Part shown: in pieces, positions 1 to 4,876 of the stretch
Layout: every line of letters begins with the position of its first letter
Numbering within the stretch: the first letter of the stretch is position 1
Assembly (NCBI GenBank): GCA_025455345.1
Contig: JALOMS010000385.1
Coordinates: 1-5,298, forward strand
Source of the DNA: Thermoflexibacter sp.
Lineage (GTDB): Bacteria > Bacteroidota > Bacteroidia > Cytophagales > Thermoflexibacteraceae
Length of the DNA: 5,298 nt
Reading direction: 5' to 3'
Program-made: the position numbers and the translations under genes
The notes under the pieces: generated by a model
Database searches by the model: none
What the model was told of the DNA's origin: nothing
The model's input: the letters and a program-made list of their open reading frames with translations, nothing else

Positions 1-128
1 TCTTTGGAATGTAGATTTATGCGCTATGAATTGTACAGTGGCTCGCGAAGAAAAGATAAGCAATCATAGTTTTATCTTGTGTGTCCTGTACAAATTTTTA
101 AATAAGTACATAGAAGAAAATAAACAAA

Positions 129-965
129 TCACAAACTTAACCCTTTATAAGTCAAATAAATAGCTAATGCAAAAATCCATAAACAGGAAACAACAGCCAA
201 AAGAGAGAACTTTCCCGTTGCGGAGTCTTTTACCAAGACAATTCTTTGATGCAAAGGCTCTGCGCGTAAAATAGTAAAAAATAGCATCAATGCTATTCCT
301 AATTGAATGATTATCAATGGAATACTATTCTCGAGCTTAACAATCAATACAAAACTAATCAGCAATGAGGCTACGGCAAAGGGAAGGGCGGCAATAGTCA
401 GTAAGAATTTTCGTGGCTTTTTGTGAACATCAAATTCCTTAGAAGGAGCCATCTTCAAAAACCAATTTCCCATGTACAAACCCATGATACACAAGCCTAT
501 AATGCCAAAAACAGCTATAAAGTAATTCCATTTTTCTGCTACATAAAACCATCGGAAGATGACAGCGAAACTTTTGTAGGCAAATGCCCCATGAACAAAA
601 CTACAAAAAAATAAGCTAACACTGATGATATGCCCCCAAAGACAATACAAACGAATCAAATACGGCTGACGGCGCAGACTTTCATATATATAAAAGAACA
701 AAATAGACGTAATAAAGCTGTAAATAATAGGCATTGTATAACTCACCAAAATAAGTTTTTGCGACCACATTTCTGAAGGGCTAATAAAATCTATGCGGTC
801 AAAGTACAAAATAGACTGAATATCAAAAGTATTGGCTATTATCATTTGAGAAAAATAATAGCCGTAAATCAATAAAATAGCCATTGTCAAGTACGCACAA
901 AAAGAGTTAATAATCAAATAGATATTTTTTGTGCTTTGATGGTTTTGATGTCTGTGTTGCGTCAT
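129..965 (-). CDS. Multi-pass inner-membrane protein, family not recognised
   Basis: I do not recognise this 278-residue protein. It is strongly hydrophobic, with about seven likely transmembrane helices: residues ~14-42, 70-96, 104-130, 145-170, 187-210, 213-233 and 253-274. The longest loop (about 43-69, between helices 1 and 2) is polar and contains three Asp and one Glu. A basic loop around 176-187 (KEFDVHKKPRK) and a short N-terminal His/Gln-rich tail (residues 3-12) are also visible. Helix 3 carries two histidines (WGHIIS and FVHG), which could be functional, but no known catalytic motif is evident. The ATG lies 11 bp after the tyrA stop on the same strand, so the two are probably co-transcribed; no obvious Shine-Dalgarno sits at the usual distance, which is common in Bacteroidota. 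A role in aromatic metabolism is only suggested by this position. The reading frame is certain; the function is unknown. Confidence 0.85.
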   Translation of the reverse strand: MTQHRHQNHQSTKNIYLIINSFCAYLTMAILLIYGYYFSQMIIANTFDIQSILYFDRIDFISPSEMWSQKLILVSYTMPIIYSFITSILFFYIYESLRRQPYLIRLYCLWGHIISVSLFFCSFVHGAFAYKSFAVIFRWFYVAEKWNYFIAVFGIIGLCIMGLYMGNWFLKMAPSKEFDVHKKPRKFLLTIAALPFAVASLLISFVLIVKLENSIPLIIIQLGIALMLFFTILRAEPLHQRIVLVKDSATGKFSLLAVVSCLWIFALAIYLTYKGLSL

Positions 966-976
966 TATTTGTTGTC

Positions 977-1837
977 TTATTTTCCTTTTTCTATACCACT
1001 CAATACGCGTCTAATATCATTTGCCTGCGTCATCAGTGCCTGAGTAGCAGGAGCATCCTCCCTATCTATAATTTCTTTGAAATACTGCAATTTCTGAATA
1101 TAACTCCCCAGCGCAGTAGAGATATTTTGTTTGTTCTGTACAAAAATAGGCGACCACATTTGCGGAGAACTTTTTGCCAAACGCACCGTAGAAGAAAAAC
1201 CGCTCCCAGCCATATCAAATATGCTCTGTTCGTCTTGTTCCTTGTCCAGAACAGTCGCTCCTAAGGCAAAAGAACTGATATGACTTAGGTGAGAAACATA
1301 AGCCAGATGCCTATCGTGTTCATCTGAAGGCATATAACGAATCCGCATTTCCAGAATATTACTCAACAATTCCACAATCATCAGTGCCTGTGGGCTACTT
1401 TTTTCCTTATCACAAATAATCATGATTTTATTTTTCAACAAATCGGCAAAAGCGGCTTCTGGTCCCGAATTTTCCGTCCCTGCGATTGGGTGTACAGCTA
1501 CATACTGATTCCTCTTAGAATGTTGGTCTGCTATCTTACAGATTTGCTCTTTGGTACTGCCTAAGTCTGTCAGTACACTTGTTTCAGGCAAAATATCTAA
1601 TACCTTGTTAATCTGCTGACTAATTATATCAACAGGAGTAGCTAACACAGTCAAAGACGATTTTTTTATGCCTTCCTCCAAGGGAGTCGCCTCATCTATC
1701 AAGCCAAGTTGCAAAGCCTTTTCTACGTGTAACGGATTAACATCTACACCAATTACATGAATTTCCTTAATTTTTTCTTTCAGTCCAAGTGAGAAAGAAC
1801 CACCCAATAAACCCAAGCCAATAATACAAATTTTCAT
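977..1837 (-). CDS. tyrA: Prephenate dehydrogenase
   Basis: This 286-residue enzyme should oxidatively decarboxylate prephenate to 4-hydroxyphenylpyruvate with NAD(P)+, the committed step to tyrosine, in the cytoplasm. Visible features are an N-terminal Rossmann fold with GLGLLGGS at 7-14; Asp32 at the end of the second strand, which favours NAD+ by family analogy; LTDLGSTKEQI at 89-99; and VHPIAGTENSGPEAA at 115-129, where His116 corresponds to the catalytic histidine of the family. The C-terminal helical dimerisation domain has DEHDRHLAYVSHLSHISSFAL at about 172-192 and AGSGFSSTVRLA at 210-221, where Arg219 is the expected prephenate-carboxylate ligand. It is the short, single-function form: no fused chorismate mutase and no C-terminal ACT domain, so feedback control by tyrosine through ACT is not expected. 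The start is set by the Rossmann strand beginning at residue 2. Other aromatic-pathway genes are not in the window. Confidence 0.96.
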   Translation of the reverse strand: MKICIIGLGLLGGSFSLGLKEKIKEIHVIGVDVNPLHVEKALQLGLIDEATPLEEGIKKSSLTVLATPVDIISQQINKVLDILPETSVLTDLGSTKEQICKIADQHSKRNQYVAVHPIAGTENSGPEAAFADLLKNKIMIICDKEKSSPQALMIVELLSNILEMRIRYMPSDEHDRHLAYVSHLSHISSFALGATVLDKEQDEQSIFDMAGSGFSSTVRLAKSSPQMWSPIFVQNKQNISTALGSYIQKLQYFKEIIDREDAPATQALMTQANDIRRVLSGIEKGK

Positions 1838-1913
1838 TGCGATATATAAATGTATAAATTTAATTTTTTAAAATATTACTAAAATTGTACTCTTACTTTC
1901 ATTGATTCTTTAA

Positions 1914-1935
1914 CAAAATTTGTAAAACAATTTTG
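1914..1935. promoter_or_regulatory. Inverted repeat between divergent tyrA and DUF2147 genes, possible operator
   Basis: CAAAATT (1914-1920) and AATTTTG (1929-1935) are perfect inverted repeats separated by 8 bp, in the shared upstream region of two divergent genes. The right arm is part of CAATTTTG, one base off a plus-strand TAnnTTTG box that could serve the DUF2147 gene (a TTGA at 1902-1905 is rather far for its minus-33). The symmetry could be an operator, but it contains almost only A and T. Confidence 0.22.
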
Positions 1936-1955
1936 CCGAATTTTTGTTTAAAACT

Positions 1956-1986
1956 CAAAATTACCGAATCCATTAAAACTTAACAA
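1956..1986 (-). promoter_or_regulatory. Candidate Bacteroidota-type promoter for tyrA
   Basis: On the minus strand, 1963-1956 reads TAATTTTG, a full match to the Bacteroidota minus-7 box TAnnTTTG. A TTG (minus strand, 1986-1984) lies 20 bp upstream, near the expected minus-33 spacing. Transcription would start around 1950, giving a leader of about 110 nt before tyrA. Such boxes occur by chance in AT-rich DNA, so confidence is modest. Confidence 0.35.
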
Positions 1987-1994
1987 TAAAATCT

Positions 1995-2462
1995 ATGAGA
2001 ATGAAGAAAAATATGCGCTTTGGACTTTTTTTAGTCATTATTTGTTGCTTCGGTCTAACGAATTTGCTTGCAGTAGATGAACACGCAGACAAAATTATTG
2101 GTGTATGGAAGACAGGCTCTGGCAAAGGCATGGTCAAGATTTATAAAGAAAATGACAAATATCATGGGAAATTGGTTTGGCTCAAAGAACCTAATGATGA
2201 GAATGGCAAACCCAAAGTGGACAAAAATAATGGAGAAGAATCTCTACGTTCTCGTTCTTTGTTAGGATTGATTAACCTCCGAGATTTTACGTATAAGGGA
2301 GATAAGGTATGGGAAGATGGGAAAATCTATGACCCAGAAAACGGGAGCGATTATAGCTGTGAAATGAAACTCACAGATGATAATACATTGGAAGTGAGAG
2401 GTTTTATCGGAGTATCTCTATTTGGGAGAACTGATGTTTGGAAAAGGCAGGTAAAAAAATAA
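1995..2462 (+). CDS. Secreted DUF2147 domain protein
   Basis: This 155-residue protein has a signal peptide: basic residues 2-8, hydrophobic 9-25, with likely cleavage near Ala26 (LLA/VDE). It has no lipobox cysteine in the right place, so it is probably periplasmic or otherwise exported. The mature part matches DUF2147 over its full length: IIGVWKTGSGKGMVKIY near the start, YHGKLVWLKEP, a variable D/N/K-rich loop, RSLLGLINLRDF, GKIYDPENGSDYSCEMKL, and the closing LEVRGFIGVSLFGRTDVWKR. These Gly/Trp/Arg blocks are the family hallmarks; the family is thought to be a small beta-barrel, and its biochemical role is not established. Alternative in-frame starts at 2001 and 2013 would still leave a signal peptide; 2001 (MKKNMRFG) is as plausible as 1995. 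It is a single-gene unit, divergent from tyrA and closed by a terminator at 2481-2528. Confidence 0.93.
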   Translation: MRMKKNMRFGLFLVIICCFGLTNLLAVDEHADKIIGVWKTGSGKGMVKIYKENDKYHGKLVWLKEPNDENGKPKVDKNNGEESLRSRSLLGLINLRDFTYKGDKVWEDGKIYDPENGSDYSCEMKLTDDNTLEVRGFIGVSLFGRTDVWKRQVKK

Positions 2463-2480
2463 AAACCAACCCAATTTTAG

Positions 2481-2528
2481 TATTCTACCTGTTAGTAAGC
2501 TATAAAACTTTCAGGTAGAATAGTTTTT
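2481..2528 (+). terminator. Rho-independent terminator of the DUF2147 gene
   Basis: Starting 18 bp after the stop codon, TATTCTACCTG (2481-2491) pairs perfectly with CAGGTAGAATA (2512-2522): an 11-bp stem with a 20-nt loop, followed by GTTTTT. It lies between two convergent genes. On the minus strand the stem is not followed by a clear T-run, so termination of the DUF485 transcript there is less certain. Confidence 0.8.
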
Positions 2529-2553
2529 CTAAGTAATTTATTGCTTTGCTTAT

Positions 2554-2856
2554 TTATGTTTTCTTTTTCAATTCGCGTATTGTTTTGTCATACTTATTAT
2601 TTGCCCAATAGACATAAATGCCTGTCAATAACCAAGTAAAAATAATAATCCCCAACCCTACAACCAATCCCAAATTGATATGTAATCCTATTTTACTTGC
2701 CAAAAAATCTTTTCCCCATGCCACAGTAAAGATAAAACCTAAGTAAACAATAAGCATTAGTGCTGTCAAAGATAGCGAAACTCTCCAGCGTTGGGCAACC
2801 ATCTTTTTGAATTCTGTGGATTCTAAAATTTGATGTGTTTTTTCAGAACTTTTCAT
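2554..2856 (-). CDS. DUF485 family two-helix membrane protein
   Basis: This 100-residue protein has two transmembrane helices (about 27-47 and 62-84), an amphipathic N-terminal stretch with ESTEFKKMVAQRWRVS, and a lysine-rich C-terminus. The block RWRVSLSLTALMLIVYLGFIFTVAW followed by a second helix ending in GIYVYWANNKYD is characteristic of DUF485, the family of E. coli YjcH, which is normally encoded just before the acetate/solute symporter gene actP. Length matches the family. Here no symporter adjoins it: downstream on this strand is the convergent DUF2147 gene and upstream is the divergent DUF1080 gene, so it stands alone. A role as a small partner of a cation/solute symporter encoded elsewhere is inference. 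No strong promoter match was found on the minus strand upstream of it. Confidence 0.88.
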   Translation of the reverse strand: MKSSEKTHQILESTEFKKMVAQRWRVSLSLTALMLIVYLGFIFTVAWGKDFLASKIGLHINLGLVVGLGIIIFTWLLTGIYVYWANNKYDKTIRELKKKT

Positions 2857-2924
2857 TTTTATATTTGTTTTTTGCCAATTAAAAGAATCATTTAATAAAA
2901 AGCAATTTTTACAAATGCTTATTT

Positions 2925-2932
2925 TAGTTTTG
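2925..2932 (+). promoter_or_regulatory. Candidate minus-7 box for the DUF1080 gene
   Basis: TAGTTTTG is a full match to TAnnTTTG in the divergent DUF485/DUF1080 gap. No convincing TTG minus-33 lies 19-21 bp upstream, and the implied leader would be about 118 nt. The rest of the 200-bp gap (2857-3056) is AT-rich and shows no other structure that I can support. Confidence 0.25.
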
Positions 2933-3056
2933 TAAAGGGAATAGGGCTTGTCTTTAGAAAAACTTAGCGGAAATAAAAATTAAAAATTACTTATCTTGCC
3001 TTATTCCTTGTACTCAAAAAAATATTATTTCTAAAAAACTTATTAAAAAACTGAAA

Positions 3057-3848
3057 ATGAAAACATTATTAAAAAAAGCGAATTGGATACTGCTATCAGG
3101 AGTCGTTGCCCTTACATTTGCCTGTGGTGGCGAAGCTCCCAAATCAGATGAAAATACCAATGCGGATACTGTGAAAACAGATACTACTACCGCACAGACA
3201 CAACCTCAAGACACTAATAATACGCTTTCTGCGGACGAAACCCAAGATGGTTGGAAATTGCTTTTTGATGGAAAAACTTTAGATGGGTGGAAAGGATTTA
3301 AAGACCAACCTATGAGTGCTTGGGCAGTAGAAGACGGCTGTATCGCAAGAGTAGCTGATGGAGTAGATATTATGACCAAAGACCAATATGAAAACTTTGA
3401 ACTCAAATTAGAATGGAAGATTTCACCTGAAGGGAATAGTGGGATTTTCTTCCACGTAGTTGAGGGGGATTATAAGACTACGTATGAATCTGCTCCTGAA
3501 ATGCAAGTAATTGACGCATCGGCTGGTAGATATGCAGGTGATAAAACAACCCCCAAACAAAAAGCAGGCGCAAACTATGACCTCCATGCGGTAGATAAGG
3601 AATACGCCAAACCAGTGGGAGAATTCAACCAAGTGCATATCATCTGTAACAACGGGAAAGTACAATACTTCCTCAATGGTGAAAAAACAGCAGATTTTGA
3701 AATGTGGACTCCTGAATGGAAAAAATTAGTAAAAGGTAGCAAATTTGCCTCGATGAAAGGCTTTGCAGAAGCAAAAACAGGCTATATCGCATTGCAAAAC
3801 CATGGAGATAAAGTTTGGTTTAGAAATATCAGAATCAAGATGTTGTAG
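3057..3848 (+). CDS. DUF1080 (3-keto-glycoside hydrolase-like) lipoprotein
   Basis: This 263-residue exported lipoprotein has basic residues 2-7, a hydrophobic core to about residue 21, and a lipid-attachment cysteine at 23 (ALTFAC-GGE). Thr at -3 and Phe at -2 depart from the usual L-[AST]-[GA]-C box, but the CGG start is typical of Bacteroidota lipoproteins. Residues 24-62 form a low-complexity Thr/Asp/Asn/Gln linker. Residues ~63-262 form one complete DUF1080 domain (concanavalin/jelly-roll type): DGWKLLFDGKTLDGWKGF, NFELKLEWKISPEGNSGIFFHV, SAPEMQVID, KAGANYDLHAV, PVGEFNQVHIICNNGKVQYFLNGEKT and the terminal GYIALQNHGDKVWFRNIRIK. Members are described as 3-keto-disaccharide/3-keto-glucoside hydrolases, often encoded with Gfo/Idh/MocA oxidoreductases and sugar isomerases; none are present here, so the substrate is open. 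It is a single-gene unit with a long upstream region. Confidence 0.94.
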   Translation: MKTLLKKANWILLSGVVALTFACGGEAPKSDENTNADTVKTDTTTAQTQPQDTNNTLSADETQDGWKLLFDGKTLDGWKGFKDQPMSAWAVEDGCIARVADGVDIMTKDQYENFELKLEWKISPEGNSGIFFHVVEGDYKTTYESAPEMQVIDASAGRYAGDKTTPKQKAGANYDLHAVDKEYAKPVGEFNQVHIICNNGKVQYFLNGEKTADFEMWTPEWKKLVKGSKFASMKGFAEAKTGYIALQNHGDKVWFRNIRIKML

Positions 3849-3880
3849 TTTATAAATATTGTTTATAAGTAATTTTACAA

Positions 3881-3928
3881 AATTATCGGACACTTTGCGA
3901 GATGTCGCACCATTCGTGTCCGATAATT
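3881..3928. repeat. Nested hairpin with perfect 13-bp outer stem (possible bidirectional terminator or dispersed repeat)
   Basis: AATTATCGGACAC (3881-3893) pairs perfectly with GTGTCCGATAATT (3916-3928). Inside lies a second stem, TGCGA (3896-3900) with TCGCA (3905-3909), closed by a GATG loop, leaving unpaired TT on one side and CCATTC on the other. On the plus strand it is followed by GATTTTAAAA, a poor T-run; on the minus strand the right arm runs into AATTTTGT, a slightly better one. It starts 33 bp after the DUF1080 stop, so it may end that transcript, the opposing one, or both. Its elaborate two-level structure is more than a simple terminator needs, so a dispersed repeat is the alternative. 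Confidence 0.6.
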
Positions 3929-4020
3929 GATTTTAAAACACTTATGAAAATGTAAATGCACTTTTATTTTTGTTAGGTTACTCTTAAGCAATTCAACAAG
4001 AATAAACGTTTTTTGTATTC

Positions 4021-4035
4021 AGTTCCGTAGGAACT
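4021..4035 (-). repeat. Hairpin repeat unit A (inverted orientation)
   Basis: AGTTCC (4021-4026) and GGAACT (4030-4035) form a perfect 6-bp stem. On the minus strand the loop is TAC and the inner 13 nt are GTTCCTACGGAAC, fitting the shared consensus. Upstream of it on the minus strand is TTTTACAAAAC, the same leader that precedes unit C. Confidence 0.7.
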
Positions 4036-4060
4036 TGCGTTTTGTAAAACTATTAGTTTC

Positions 4061-4073
4061 GTCCCTATGGGAC
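4061..4073 (+). repeat. Hairpin repeat unit B
   Basis: GTCCC TAT GGGAC is a 5-bp stem with a 3-nt loop. The bases after it (TTCGTAA) resemble those after unit C (TAAGTAA), and TTTCG before it resembles TGTCG before unit C, so B is related to C and has the same orientation. It lacks the TTTTACAAAAC leader directly upstream. Confidence 0.68.
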
Positions 4074-4112
4074 TTCGTAATTAAGTGTTATTTATCTTTT
4101 TACAAAACTGTC

Positions 4113-4125
4113 GCCTCTACGAGGC
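4113..4125 (+). repeat. Hairpin repeat unit C
   Basis: GCCTC TAC GAGGC is a 5-bp stem with a TAC loop, preceded by TTTTACAAAACTGTC and followed by TAAGTAAAAAACG. Aligned with the minus strand of unit A, the flanks match closely with one 2-nt length difference, while the stem arms differ in a compensated way. Confidence 0.7.
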
Positions 4126-4170
4126 TAAGTAAAAAACGCTTTAATTTGCACAATTACCTACTTATTACTA

Positions 4171-4782
4171 TCATTCCAAAAATTGCTCATTATCTTTGAT
4201 AGGATTTTGTTTAACCTCATGCGTTTCCAATTCATAGGCATTATTTTTTTGGCTTCCTGTGTGCAAAAATATTGCTCCATATACTGATTTGTAGCATATT
4301 TCTATTTTGAACTTGTCCAGATTGTTAATAAGTGCAATAACGCAGTCTTTGTCATCTATTTGGAAGAAATTCAAGGTTTCTCCTGCAATTAGCGTTTTTT
4401 GTCGGAGTTGGTATTGGGTAATGGAAAAATCATGCTTTATGCCCAACTCATTAAAAATATCCCTCCAGTATTTGTATGATTTGTTTTTGTAGGTGATACG
4501 AACAGACTCGATAATTGCGGGACCCGTTCCTGGGTTTCTTACAAACAACTTGACCATAAATCGGTCGGAAGCATAAATATCTGCGCCCAACTCTATACGC
4601 GCCCATACAGAGGCTTTGTACTGCTCGGACATGAGTTTCTGCTGTTCTACCATTACCTTAAACTGGTCTTTCATAATCAGTGCCTGCATAAGAGAAGTAG
4701 CTAAAGCACAAATACTCACAATTAAAGATACAAAAACTGTCAAATTACTTACGTTAAATTTAGGTATGTTGAGTTTTCTCAT
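4171..4782 (-). CDS. Membrane-anchored protein of unknown function (xVWxx...NPGTGPAII type)
   Basis: From the preferred start at 4782 this is a 203-residue protein: short basic N-terminus, one transmembrane helix (about residues 14-36), then a polar, possibly coiled segment (MKDQFKVMVEQQKLMSEQYKA, in part) leading to ASVWARIELG at 57-66. A beta-rich soluble domain follows with FMVKLFVRNPGTGPAIIESVRI (from 75) and CYKSVYGAIFL near 163-173. I recall a widespread group of uncharacterised proteins with this order (helix, SVWP-like motif, NxGxGPAxI, a late YxSxYG); no function is established for it. The frame stays open to an ATG at 4887, but that longer form would place 35 poorly conserved-looking residues before the helix and overlap the divergent regulator by 11 bp, so 4782 is favoured. 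Its TGA stop lies 10 bp from the repeat block ending at 4160. Confidence 0.82.
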   Translation of the reverse strand: MRKLNIPKFNVSNLTVFVSLIVSICALATSLMQALIMKDQFKVMVEQQKLMSEQYKASVWARIELGADIYASDRFMVKLFVRNPGTGPAIIESVRITYKNKSYKYWRDIFNELGIKHDFSITQYQLRQKTLIAGETLNFFQIDDKDCVIALINNLDKFKIEICYKSVYGAIFLHTGSQKNNAYELETHEVKQNPIKDNEQFLE

Positions 4783-4827
4783 ATAAAATAGTAGAGATTT
4801 AATTATATGGATAAAATTCACATTTTC

Positions 4828-4835
4828 TAATTTTG
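4828..4835 (+). promoter_or_regulatory. Candidate minus-7 box for the GntR regulator gene
   Basis: TAATTTTG fully matches TAnnTTTG and lies 41 bp before the ATG, which would give a leader of about 35 nt. No clear TTG minus-33 is seen 19-21 bp upstream. No matching box was found on the minus strand for the divergent gene in the 94-bp gap. Confidence 0.3.
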
Positions 4836-4876
4836 TTTGAGGGATAATTTTTATATTGAACGAATTATTAGACAAT

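Larger units (their letters stand above)
3985..4160. repeat. Imperfect palindromic composite of three related hairpin repeats
   Basis: Three hairpins of the form GYYYCTAYGRRRC lie at 4022-4034 (read on the minus strand), 4061-4073 and 4113-4125. The outer two are inverted copies of one longer unit: TTTTACAAAAC (4098-4108) equals the reverse complement of 4039-4049 at 11/11, AAAAAACG (4131-4138) equals that of 4007-4014 at 8/8, and 4152-4160 matches 3985-3993 at 7/9. Between these blocks the match is weaker. No transposase or other frame is inside. It resembles the short hairpin repeats scattered in some Bacteroidota genomes (my recollection, not a search). It could also act as a convergent-gene terminator or be a non-autonomous mobile remnant. 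Confidence 0.7.
3849..4170. other. Gene-free 322-bp convergent region with many inverted repeats
   Basis: No reading frame of note exists here on either strand. In order it holds an AT-only 7-bp hairpin (TTATAAA 3850-3856 with TTTATAA 3862-3868), the nested hairpin 3881-3928, about 55 bp with no recognised feature, and the palindromic block 3985-4160. Being between two convergent genes, it must also contain whatever ends their transcripts. Confidence 0.85.

Noticed and set aside
1..128. Left edge: plus-strand frames open from base 1 to the TAG at 67-69 (22 codons) and from base 2 to about 169, possible tail of a gene
   Set aside because: The frames are too short to be significant in AT-rich DNA, neither gives a recognisable protein end, and the second overlaps the 129-965 gene. 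The TGTAC/GTACA pairing at 87-110 is too weak to call a terminator.
423..1264. Plus-strand open frames at 423-614 and 929-1264
   Set aside because: They lie antisense within the membrane protein gene and tyrA, have no family resemblance, and are explained by the real genes on the minus strand.
2077..2265. Second plus-strand frame inside the DUF2147 gene
   Set aside because: It is wholly inside a confidently identified gene in another frame and gives an unrecognisable sequence.
3206..3665. Minus-strand frames at 3206-3406 and 3423-3665
   Set aside because: They are antisense to the complete DUF1080 domain, with no motif and no start context.
3850..3868. TTATAAA/TTTATAA hairpin as terminator of the DUF1080 gene
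   Set aside because: The stem has only A-T pairs and no T-run follows, so it is too weak to propose as a terminator on its own.
4021..4125. CRISPR array
   Set aside because: The three repeats are only 13 nt of varying sequence, in mixed orientation with unequal spacing (centres 39 and 52 bp apart), and there are no cas genes.
3985..4160. tRNA or other known structured RNA gene, suggested by the cloverleaf-like pairing
   Set aside because: Arm lengths and loops do not fit a tRNA (no T-loop, anticodon arm or acceptor geometry), and the pairing follows from inverted duplicate repeats.
4307..4492. Plus-strand frame antisense to the 4171-4782 gene
   Set aside because: It is a shadow of a gene whose protein shows helix, stalk and conserved-looking motifs.
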